In this document: one piece after another, positions 35,601-45,490 of the stretch | Layout of the letters: each line of letters begins with the position of its first letter | Position numbering within the stretch: position 1 is the first letter of the stretch | Assembly: GCA_003117195.1 (NCBI GenBank) | Contig: BDSI01000220.1 | Span: forward strand, 52,281-116,280 | DNA length: 64,000 nucleotides | Source: Eudorina sp. 2006-703-Eu-15 | Taxonomy: Eukaryota; Chlorophyta; Chlorophyceae; Chlamydomonadales; Volvocaceae | Direction of reading: 5' to 3' | Translations under genes and position numbers: made by a program | Notes under the pieces: model-generated | The model's database searches: none | What the model was told of the DNA's origin: nothing | Seen by the model: only the letters and a program-made list of their open reading frames with translations

Positions 35601-38600
35601 TTTCCCCCCGTTTGCGCCCGTTCTTCCCGCTGCTTGCCCCCCTCTCTTCCCTCCCCCCCGTCTTTGCTCTTGTTTTTTTCCCCCTTTCCTCCTCCTCTTT
35701 GTTTTTCCCCTCGTTGTTTTTTTTCCCTCCCGCCTTCCTTGCTTTCTTTTCTCCGGCCGCCCCCTCCTTTTTCTCCCTCTCCTCCTTTTCTCTTCTCCCT
35801 TGCTCCCCGTTTTTCCCCCTCCCTCCCTCTGTCGTGCCTTTGTTTTCTCGCCCTCTGCCTCCCGTTCCCTCTGTTTCCCCGGCGGGGTCTGCCCCTTTTT
35901 CCCCCTCGCTTTTCCGGCTCCTCCCCTTCCCTTTTGCCTCTCTCCTTCCCTTCTTTGCTCTCCCCCTCCGCTCTTTTTTCTCTTGTTTGCCCCCGCCCCC
36001 TCTTGGCTTTTTCCGTTCCCGCCTTCTGTCCTTTTCCCCTCCCTTTCTTTTTCTTTTTCCCTTCTTTTCTTCCTCCTTCCCCCTCCCCCTGTTCCCCCTC
36101 TCTTTTGCTTTTCTTTTCCTCGTCGTCCCTTTGTTTGCCCTTTCGCTGCTGTCCCCTTTGGTTTTCCTTTCGGGCCCGCTGTGTTTGTTCCCCCCCCCGC
36201 TGTTTTCTGTTTTCCCCGTCCGTTGGTTTTCCCTGTCCGGGCCCGCCGTCCTTTCCCCTGTCTGCGCTCTTTGCTCCCCTCCTTGTCTCCCCTTTGCCCG
36301 TTTCTCCCTCCCCCCCCCTGCCTTTCCCCCCCCCCGTCCTTGCCTCCTGCTTCCCCGTGCCTTCCCCCCCCCCCTGTCCCCGCCCTCCCCCCTTCTTCTT
36401 CCCCCTTTCCCACCTTCGGTTGCCCCTCCGCTTGTCCCTTCTTGTTTCGCTTGTTCCTCGCTGTTTCCCCGTCGGGGTTCCCTGCCGCGCCGACTTTGTG
36501 TTTCTTCCCCTCCGGGGCCCTCCTTCCCCTTCTTCGCTTGTGTCGTCCCGCCTCCCCCGGCTCTTGTTGTTTTTCTCCCTCCTCCGTCTGTTTTCCTCCT
36601 GTTTTCCTTTTCCGCTTCGCCCCCCCCCCTTCTTCCCCTTTTTTCTCTTTTTTCTTTTCCCCGCCTGCTCCTCCCTTGCCTTCTCCGCCTCCCTTGTTCC
36701 TCCTTTCCTTTTTGTGTTTTTTGCCTTCCTTTCTTCCTTCTTTTTTTCTCCCTGTCCTTCCGTTTTTCTTTCCCCCCCTTTTTTCTTCCCCCTCCCTCCT
36801 TGTTTTTCTCCTCTTTTGTTTTCTTGTTTTTGCTTTGCTTCCGTCCTTTTTGCGCCCCCCTCCCTTCTCCCGTTTCTTCTCCTCCGTCCCGCCTTCTCCT
36901 TTGTTTTCTCTCCTGCCCCTTTCTCCTTGCCCTTGCCCCGCCCTGTTTTCTTTGTTTTGTTGGCTCTCCCCTTTGGGGCCTCCCCCTTTTGTTCCCTCCT
37001 GCTTGCTCCCCTTTTTGCTTTTTCCCCCGCTCCGCCCCCCCGCCTTCCCCCCACCCTCGTCTTCTTCGGTCCCCCCCCCCCCTTTTTCCCTCCTCGGCTT
37101 TGTTCCTGTCCTCTTCTCCGCCCCCTCCCCCCTCTCTCCCCTTGTCTTTTTCTCTTTCTCTTTGTCCGTTGCCGCCGGCGCGTTGTTTGTTTTTTGCTTT
37201 TTCCCCTTTCTCTCCTTCGCTTTTCCCGCGCCCCTGTTCCTTTTTCTCTCGCGTCCCTTTTTTTGTTTCTCCTTTTGTTTTTTTTTCTTCTTTTTTCTTG
37301 GGCTCTTTCCTTTTCCCTCCCCCTCTTTTGCTTTCTTCCCCCGTCTTTTCGTCCTCTCTTCCTCTTTCCCCTTCTTTGCCTCTTTTTTTGCTGTTTTCTT
37401 TGCTTTTTTGCCCTCCCCCCTTTTTTCCGCCTCCCTTTCTTTTCCTGCGCGTCCGCCTCCTTCGGTTTCTCTTTCTTGTCCGTCCCCTCTCTTCTTCCCC
37501 TCTTTCTTTTTTCTTTTTCCCCTCGTCCCTGTGGCCGTCGTTTTTTTGTCTTTTTTTCTTCTTGCCTTTGCTCCCGCCCGTTTTCGTTGGTTTCTCCCCT
37601 TTCCCCCCTTCTCGCCCGTCCCGCCCTTGGCCGCGGCCCCCCCGGGTCCGTTTTTTTTGCCGCCGTGTTTCTCCTCTTTGTTTTTTTGCTTTCCGTTTTT
37701 TTTGTCTTTGTCCTCTTTGTTTTTCCCTTTCTGGTTTCTTTGTGTTCCCCTTCGGGGCCCCCTTTTTTGCTGTTTTCCTCCCCCGGCTCCCGCCCTTCTC
37801 TTCTCCTTTGGCCCGTTCCTTCCCCGGGGCTTTCTTCCCCCTCGGTTGGTTCCCTTTGCGTCCCGGCCCGCCTTGTCCTCCCCCTTTGTTGTCTCTTCCC
37901 GCTCCTTTCCCCTGCGGGGCCTTGCTTTCTTTTCCCCGGTTTCGTTGTGTCCTCCCTCTTCTTTTTCCCCCCTCGCTTCGTCTTTTCCCCGTCGGGGCCT
38001 CCCCCTCCTTTTCCCGTTTGTCCTCTTTTCTTCTTCCCGGTTTCTCCCTTCTTTGCTCCGTTTTGTCTCTCTTCCCCTCTTGTTGCTCCCCTTTTTCCCT
38101 TCGGCCCTCCCGCCCCTCCCCTCGGTTTTGTTCCTTTCTCCTTTCCCTCCTCCGCTGTTCCTCCTTCTTCGTTTTCTTTTTCGCCCCCTTTCTTCTTGTT
38201 TTCCTTCCCTTTCCCTTTCCTTTTCCTCGTTTTTTCGTCTTCCCTTTTTCTTCTTCCCTCCCCCCCGTTCCCTCTTCTTTGCTTTTTCTTTTTTCTGTTC
38301 CTTCCTTTTCCCCTCCCTTTTCCTTTCTCTCCTTTCTTCTCTTTTTGTCCCCTCTTTTTGCCCTCTCTTCGTGCCTTTTTCTGTTTTCCCTTTCTCTTTC
38401 TTCCCTTTCGCCTTTCTTTCTCCCTCTCCCCGGGTTTCGCTTTTGCTCTGTTTTTCTTCGTCTTTGTTGTTTTGTCGCGTTTCGCCCTGTTTTTTCCCTC
38501 CCTCTCCCCCGCCCTTTGTTCTGCTCGTCTTCCCTTTCCGGGCCCGCCTTTCGCGCCCCGCCGGGGCCCCCTCCTCCCCTTTCTCCTTTTCCCGGCCCTT

Positions 38601-41600
38601 CCCCCCCCTCTCGCTTTGTTCGTTTTCTCTTTCCGCCCTGCCCCCTCTGTTTTCTTTTTTTTTTTGTCTTCGTCCTTTTCCCCCTTTTCCTTTTTCCTCC
38701 TTTTCCCGTTTTTTTCTCTTTTCTCCCCGCTCCGTTCTTCTTTCCTTTTCTCTTTGCCTCTCCCGGCTTTCTTGCCCTTCCCTCTCCCCTCTTTTTCCCC
38801 TCTGCTTCTGCCTTTTTTCCCTGTGTCCCCCTCTTTGTCCTTCCCCCGCCTGTTTTTCCTTTGTCCGCCTCCCCCGGCCCTCCCTGCTTTTGCCCCCTCT
38901 CCTGCCCCTTCTCTCTCCCCCTGGTTTTCTCCCTGCTTCTCCTTTCCTTTGCTTCTCTTCCGGGCTCTTTTTTTTCCCCTCTCCTTTTTCTCCCCCCTTT
39001 CCCCTTGTTGTTTCCTGCTTGTCCCCTGTTTCCCGGTCTTCGCTTCTTCGCCCTTGCCCGTGCTTCTTCCCTTTTTTTCTCGTTTTTGTTTGTTTCCCCT
39101 TCGGCCTTCCTTGTCCCCTCTTCCCCTTTGTTCGCCCCTCTTCTGTGCCCCGTTGTTCCCCGTCGTTTTTCCTCCCGGGTTGTTTGCCCGGGCCGCCCCC
39201 CCCCCTTTTTTCTCTCCCCGGCCTTCTCTTCGTCGTTTTCGCCCCTGTTGTTTTCGCTTTGCTCCCCCCTCTCCCTTCTCCCTGTTTTTTTTCTCCTTCC
39301 CGCTTGCCTCTCTTGCTCCGCCCCGGTCCCCCGGCCTCCGCTTTCCCCCGCTTTCCCTCCGTTGTCTTCCCTTTGTCCTCCCCGTTCCCTTCGTTTTCCC
39401 CCCTCCTCTTTTTTGTGGTTCCCTTCCCGGCCCCCCCCGTTCCTCGTTTGTCCCTTCTTTGTTGGTCCTGTTTTTCCCTCTCCCCCTGGTTCCCGTCCGC
39501 GTTCCTCGGCGCGCTTTTTGTCTTCTCGCCTCTGTTCGCTGTCCTCCCGCCCCCCCGTCCTCGGTCTTCCCCCTCCCTTCCCCTGCTTTCTTGTTCCTTT
39601 TGTTCCCCGCCGTGTTGCTCCGTCTTGGTCCCTTGTTGCTTTTTCCCCCTTTTTTCGGTGTTCTCGTCGCTCTCTTTGTTCCCCCCCCGCTTGGTCCCCT
39701 CCGGGGCCCGGCGTTGTGGCTGTTCTCCTCTGCTTCTTCCCTGCCTGTTTTTGTCCCCCCGTTTTGTTCCCCTCTGTGTCCGTCGTCCCCTTTGCTTGCT
39801 GCTCTCCCGTCTTTTTTGTGCTCCGTGTTGTTTCTCCCTCTTTTGCTCCCCGCGTTTGTCCCTCCGCCTCTGTTCGCCCCTTGTGTTTTGTTCCCCTCTG
39901 CGGCTCCGCCCCCTTTGCGTTTTCTCTCTCTTTTGTCCCCCCTGCTGTGTCTTTCGTTGCGTCTTTTTTTTTCCCCCCTCCCCTTTGCTGGTGCTGGCCC
40001 CCGCCTGTTTGTTTTGCCCCCCTTGCTCGCCTTTTCCTCCCCGTGCGTCGCCCGCTGCTTGTTTTCCTCCCTCCCCCTGTCCTCCTGTGCTTTGTGTTTG
40101 TTGCTTCCGGCCCCCGCTCCGTCCCGCCTCTCTTTTTTTCTTTCCTTTTTGTTGTCTCCTCTTCGGCCCTCCGCTTTGCGCCTTCTTTTTTCTCCCTCGC
40201 CTCTTCTCACGTTTTGTTTTTTCGAGTTTTTTATTGTTCTCCTTCTTCCCTCTTTCCCCTTTTTTCTCCGTTTTTCCTCTTTGTCCTTTTTTCCCCCTTT
40301 TTTCCTTGCCCCTTTCCCGCGTCCGCGTTTCTTTTTCCCTTCTCTGTCTGGTCCGCTGCTTGTGCTTTGCCCTTCTTCCTTCCTCTTTTCTTTTCTTTCC
40401 CTCTCGTGGGTTCCCCTTCGTTCCCTTCTCCCGTCCGGGCCGTTGTTTTTTCCCCCTGCTTCGTGTTCCTCGTCCCGGCGCCTGTTTCCCTTTTCTTTGT
40501 CCTGCCTTCTTCCCCCTCCCCCTTCCCTGCGCCCTATTTTTCTGGTTTTTTTATTAAACGTTTGTGTTCCCCTCACTGCTTCCCCTTAGGGGACGCACGT
40601 CCCCCCGCCCGGGGCCCCCCCTTTTCCCCGCCCCCCCCGCCCGCTCCGTCCGTCCCCTGGCTCTGGCTCCGTGTCCCCCCTCCTCTCTTCTTCTTCCCCT
40701 CCGGCGCCTCGCCCGGCTTTTCGGTCCGCCTCCTTCGCCCCCTCTCCGCTGTCTCCATCTCCCCCCTTATGGTACCCTTCGTCTCGTCCCCTTTGGGCCC
40801 TGTTGCTTCCCCTTCGCGGCCTCGCCTCGCCTGCCCTGGGCGCCCTTCTGTTTCCCCTTCTTCGGGGTTTCCCGGCCGGCCCGCGCCCCCCCCCCCCTGC
40901 TTTTCCTTTCCTGCCCGCGTCCCTTGTCGTCTGTTTGTTTGTCGTCCCAGGCCGCGCCGCGCCGCCCCCTCCGCCCCCCGTTGCGGTTTTGTCTCCTTCG
41001 CGCCCCCCGCCCGCCCCCCGCTTCCCCTTTGGGCCCCTTTGCTCCCCGGGGCCCCCCCGCCCCGTTCTCTGTCTTTCTCTTTTTTCCCCCTCCCGCGCTC
41101 CCTGGCTCCCTTCTCTCCTTCCGTTCCTGTCCCCCGCCTCTTCCCCCGTTCTTCCCCCCTGTCGGGCTCGCGTTCCTTGTTTTCTCCCCTTCCCTCCCCC
41201 CCTCCTTCTTGCCCGTTTTTTCGTTTCCTGCCCCCCCCCTCCCTGGGTCCTCTCTCCCCCTCTCCGGCCTTCCCCTCCCTTTCCGTGTTCTCCCCCGGGC
41301 CTCCGCCGTTCGTTCCCCGGCCTCCCCCTTCGCGTTGCTTCTTTCTTCCCCCTTTCCGTTTCCCTGCGGGGCCCCCCCCCCCGGGGGCGCCTTCCGTCCC
41401 TTTGTAGCCTTGTCCTATAGTCTCTTTAGTTGGTCGCCCCCCCCTACGGTTCCCTCTCCGCGGCCCCCCTCCCTGCTTCGTCGTCTCGTCCGCTTCCTTC
41501 CCCTCCGCGCCCCTCCCCCCTTTCCTCTCCGGCGCCCCCTTCGTTGTCGTCTCTTCGCGGGCCTCTTCGGGCCCTCGCTTCCTTCCCTCCCCTCCCCCGC

Positions 41601-42977
41601 CGTTTCCTCCCCTCTTGCTCCCCCCTCTCCCCTCGCTTGTCCTTCCCTTCTCTCTCCGCCCCTTTCTCCCTCTTTTCTTCCCCTCTCCTTTTTTCTTCCC
41701 CTCCCCCTTCTCGTTTCCTCCCCGCTTTCTCCCCCTCCCCTCCCTCCCTCTTTTCTCTTTTCTCTTTTTTTCCTCTCCCCCTCCCCTCCGCGGCCCCGCC
41801 CGGCTCTTCCGTCGGCCTTCCTCTTCGCTTCTCCGTTCCCCCCCCGTTTTTCTGTGTTCGCGCTTCGCGCTGTCCTCCGTTGCCCTGTCCCCGCCCTTTT
41901 TCCTCTTTGGGGTTCCCTCCCCGGGCCCCCCCCTCCTCCGCCGCCGGTCTCCTTTGTCCTGTTTGCGCCCCCCCTGGTTCTGGTTGTCCTTCCCTGTCCG
42001 CCCCTTCGGCCTTTCCCTTCCCGCTCCCCCCCCTGGGGCCGTCTTTCCTTTCCCTTCCTCTTTGTTGTCCCTTTGTCCCCTTTAGGGAAGGTAACTCGTC
42101 CCTTGCGGCTCCCCGTAAAAGGTTGTCCGCATGCTTTATGGGGACTTCTTGTCCCTTACAGGGAACCACCCTTTTCCCTTACAGGGACCAATGCGGTCCC
42201 CCTAAGGGGGAAGCGATGCGGTCTCCCTCCCCGGGCCGCGCTGCGGTCTCCCTCCCGGGGCCGCGCTGCGGTCTCCCTCCCGGGGCCGCGCTGCGGTCCC
42301 CCTGTCTTCCCTCCGGGGAACCCCTTTGTTTCTCCCTTGTCCCCTACGGTTCCCCCCGGGGCCCCGGGCGCCGCCCCGTCGGGGCCGGGGCCGCCGTCCC
42401 CTCTGTTTCTCCCTTGTCCCTCCGGTTCCCCCCCGGGGCCCCGGGCGCCGCCCTGCGGTTCCCCTTCCCCTCCGGTTCGTCTCCCTTGTCCCCTTTGGGG
42501 CCCCGTCGGGGCCCCGGCGCCCCCCCGGGGTTCCCCGGCGGGGCCGCCCGGGGTTCCCCGGAGGGGAAGCAATAGCTGCTTCCCCTACGGGGACACGTTC
42601 GTCCCCTTATGGTTCCTTTCCCCCTCGGGGCCCCCGGCCCCCCGTCGGGGCCGCGCCGCCCCCCTTTCGTCCCCTTCTGGGGAACTGTTCCCTTCCCGGG
42701 CCCCGGTCCCGGCCTTCCTCCTCTTCCCCCCGGGCGCCCGCCTTCCCCTCCGGGCCCCCCTCCCCTTTGCGGCCGCCCGGTCCCCCGCCCTCCCCCGTGT
42801 CCCCCCTCCCCCTGCTCCCCCCTTTCGCTTTTTTCTTCTCCTCTCCCTTCCCCCTGCTTCCCTTTTTCCCCCTTCGCCCTTTGGTGCTCCTTTCTTTTTC
42901 GTCCTTTCCTGTCCTTCCCTTGCCTTCCTTCCCCTTCCCGTCCCGCTGCGTTGTTTTTCTTTTCGGCGCTCCCCGCT
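29608..42977. other. unassigned 13.4-kb spacer
   Basis: No gene recognised on either strand. G is scarce and T/C dominate, most strongly from 34,800 to 40,550, as expected for AT-rich spacer or low-complexity AT-rich genes on the plus strand after A loss. Palindromic blocks are scattered, for example 30,215-30,245, 31,370-31,570, 37,745, 39,690 and 40,570. Islands with A occur at 34,840, 40,208-40,232, 40,545-40,590 and 41,405-41,450. Large divergent Chlamydomonas genes such as rpoC2, ftsH or ycf1 could be hidden here. Confidence 0.4.
42085..42615. repeat. repeat cluster upstream of psbD, partly A-retaining
   Basis: Several A-retaining palindromes (42,085-42,220 and 42,560-42,610) flank a tandem array at 42,216-42,300. 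The array is three copies of a 25-26 bp unit beginning gcggtctccctccc and ending ggccgcgct, plus a partial fourth. Then follow both common GC cores (42,340-42,540). This is the best place to compare intact and corrupted forms of the same repeat. Confidence 0.8.
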
Positions 42978-44031
42978 CTGCCCCTCGCGCTTGGTCCCTC
43001 TCCCGCCCCCCGTACTTGGTTTGATGACGCAGATGACTGGCTTCGTCAAGACCGTTTCGTATTTGTTGGTTGGTCAGGTTTATTACTTTTCCCTTGTGCT
43101 TATTTTGCATTAGGTGGTTGGTTAACTGGTACAACTTTCGTTCCCTCCTGGTCTCCCCCTGGTCTTGCTCCTTCTTCCTTCGCCGGTTGTCCCTTTTTCC
43201 CCGCCGCTGTCTCCCCCCCGCCCCTCGTCTGGCTCCCTCTCTTCTCTTTGTTTGGGGTCCCGCCGCTCCCGGTGCTTTTCCTCGTTGGTGTCCCCTTGGT
43301 GTTTCTGGGCTTTTGTCGCTTTCCCCGGCGCCTTTGCTCTTCTTGGTTTCCTGTTCCGTCCCTTTGCCCTTGCTCGTTCTGTCCCCTTCCGTCCCTCCCC
43401 CGCTCTTGCTTTCTCCGCCCCCTTGCTGTTTTTGTATCTGTATTCTTAATCTACCCATTAGGTCAATCAGGTTGGTTCTTTGCGCCTAGTTTTGGTGTTG
43501 CTGCTATTTTCCGTTTTATTCTGTTCTTCCAAGGTTTCCATAACTGGACATTAAACCCATTCCACATGATGGGTGTTGCGGGTGTTTTAGGCGCAGCTTT
43601 ATTATGTGCTATTCACGGTGCCCCTGTCGCCCCCCCCCTCTTTGCCGCTGGTGCTGGTGCTCCCCCTTTCCGTGCTTTTCCCCCCCCCCGGCTGCCGCCC
43701 CCTCCTCCCTGGTCCCCGCCCCCGTTTCTGGTCTCAGATTTTTGGTGTAGCTTTCTCTCCCCCCCGTTGGTTCCCCTTCTTTCTGTTCTTCGTTCCTGTC
43801 CCCGGCTTCTGGCTGCGTGCCCTTGGTGTTGTCGGCCTTGCCCTCCCTTTCCGTGCTTCCGCCTTCGTTTCCCCCGCCCTTCGTGCTGCCGCCGCTCCTG
43901 CCTTTGCCCCTTTCTCTCCTCCCCCTCTCCTTCTTCCTGCGGGTCTTCGTGCTTGGCTGGCTGCTCCCGCCCCCCCGCCTGCCCGTTTCGTCTTCCCCGC
44001 CGCCGTCTTCCCCCGTGGTCCCGCTCTCTCC
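42978..44031 (+). CDS. psbD: photosystem II D2 protein (PsbD)
   Basis: D2 reaction-centre subunit of photosystem II, a five-helix thylakoid protein that with D1 holds P680 and the quinone QA. Intact text at 43,011-43,140 reads [16 protein letters not shown] and on to the first helix, exactly as in C. reinhardtii. Intact text at 43,433-43,620 reads [14 protein letters not shown] through H-M-M-G-V-A-G-V and A-I-H-G. A third intact patch (43,731-43,756) covers S-Q-I-F-G-V-A. Between them every codon fits D2 if A is written C, from the start (ATG written CTG) to the C-terminal E-E-V-L-P-R-G-N-A-L and a TAA written TCC. Length is 1,054 nt against 1,059 expected. First gene of the psbD-psaA2-psbJ-atpI-psaJ-rps12 series. 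Confidence 0.97.
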
Positions 44032-45310
44032 TTTCGTCCTCCCCTCCTTCTCCCCTCTTCCGCTGTGCTTTCCGTCCTTTCCCCGGCCGTCCCGCCCCGC
44101 TTCCTCTTTTCTCCTTCTTTTCCTCTCCTCCGTTCTCTCCGCCGCCCCCTCCCCCGCTCTCCCCTTTCTTTCTACCTTGTCCCCGTTGTTTCTCGTTTAG
44201 AGGGACGTACGCGTTCCTTTGTCCCTTTCCCGGGCCCCCCCGGGCCGGCCGGCCCGGGTCTCCCTTTCGGCCCTCGGCTTTGCTGCTCTTTTTTCCCTCC
44301 CCCTTTTCCTCCCTTTGTCTTTTTCCCCTCCCCCTCCCCGCGCTCGCGCTGTTTGCTTCCCCCCTTCCCTCCCCCCGTGGTTCCCCGCGTTCTTGTTCCG
44401 GTTCTCCCCCTCCTTTTCCTTTTTCGCGTGCTTGCGCCGTCTGCGTTCCCCCTGCCTGTCCGGTTCTTTGGGCGGTTTTTCCTCTGCCTGCCCTTTTCCT
44501 CCCCTTGCTGTCTTTCTTCCCGGGCCCCCCCCCGCGTTCCCCCCGCCCCCCTCCTCTTCCCGTCTTTTTCCTTTCCTTCCCTTCTTCTCCCGGGCCCCCC
44601 GCTTCTCCCTCCGTCCTGCCCTTCCTTTTGGGCCCCCCGTTTCGGCTTTGCCCCCCTTTTCTTCCCTCCTGCCGCCTCGTTTTGTCCCCTGTTCTTCCGG
44701 CTTCCCCGCCGTGTCCCCTCCGTGTGTCCCCCCGTCGCTCCGCTTTTTCCCCCGCTCCCGTTTTCCTCTCTCGTTTCCCTTTCCTTTCCCCCCTCGCTCC
44801 TCCCGTCCTTGCCCCGTTCCCCCGCCTCCGCCTGTTTTGTCTTCCTCTTGTCCTTTCTTCCCCCCCGGGCCCTCCCCCTCTTCGTCCCCTTGTCGCCGTC
44901 GGGTCCCGTCTCCCCTCGCCTGCTTTCCGTTCTTCCCCTTTGGGCCTTCCGTTCCCCTCTGTCTTGGCCCGTGTCCCCTCCGGGGCCCGCTGTCCCCTCC
45001 GGTTCCCCCTTCCCTGCGGCCCCCCCCCCTCCGGGGCCGCCCCTCCGGGCCCCGGGGCCGCCGCCTTGGGCCGCGTGCCGGGCCTGGGGCCGCCCTTCGT
45101 TTCTTCGCCTCCCGTCCTGTTCCCCGCTTTGCCCCTCCCCCTTTGTTTCTCCCCCTTTCTTTCCTCCCCTCCCCTTGTTCTTTCCCCTCGCCTCGGCTCT
45201 TCCCTGTCGCCGCCCCGCCTCGTTGTTCCGCTTTTCTTTCCTCCCTCCTTCTTCTCCCTGCTTTTTGTTCCTCTTTCCCCCCCCGTTTTGCCCGCGCCCT
45301 CCCCCCTCCC
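44032..45310 (+). other. psbD-psaA exon 2 spacer, includes intron 1 3' part
   Basis: No gene recognised. A short A-retaining island at 44,172-44,215 holds gtttagagggacgtacgcg. Palindromic blocks lie at 44,970-45,090. The stretch just before 45,311 must carry the 3' part of the split group II intron upstream of psaA exon 2, but its secondary structure cannot be read with A lost. Confidence 0.55.
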
Positions 45311-45490
45311 CGCCTCCCCCCGGCCCTTTTTCCCGTCCTCTGTCCCCCGGGCCCCTCCCCCCCTTGGCTTTGGCCCCTTCCCGCCGCTGCTCCTGCCTTT
45401 GCCCGTCCTCCCGCGCTTTCGCCGCCCTTTCTCGCCCGTCTTTCGTGCCCCCTTTGGTCCCTTCGGCCTTCTTTTTCTTTGGTTCCGTGG
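45311..45490 (+). CDS. psaA: psaA exon 2 (photosystem I P700 apoprotein A1), trans-spliced
   Basis: Middle exon of the PSI reaction-centre protein PsaA. Decoding gives [26 protein letters not shown], then D-F-D-S-H-T-S-D-L-E-E-I-S-R and K-V-F-S-A-H-F-G-Q-L-G-I-I-F-I-W-L-S-G, with several single-base losses in C runs and one lost T in the S-R-K codons. The text after the last G codon starts gtgcg, the 5' consensus of group II introns, at the point where C. reinhardtii exon 2 ends (about codon 90). In that alga psaA is three separate exons joined by two trans-splicing events; exons 1 and 3 are not recognised in this window. The 5' boundary is approximate. Confidence 0.9.

Noticed and set aside
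10961..40589. Overlapping giant proteins (Pro/Ser/Phe-rich plus, Arg/Gly/Glu-rich minus)
   Set aside because: They exist in all frames at once, match no family, and follow from loss of A, which removes stop codons.
42978..44031. psbD as a decayed pseudogene
   Set aside because: All changes are A to C plus a few C-run losses; random decay would give mixed substitutions and would not leave perfect islands.
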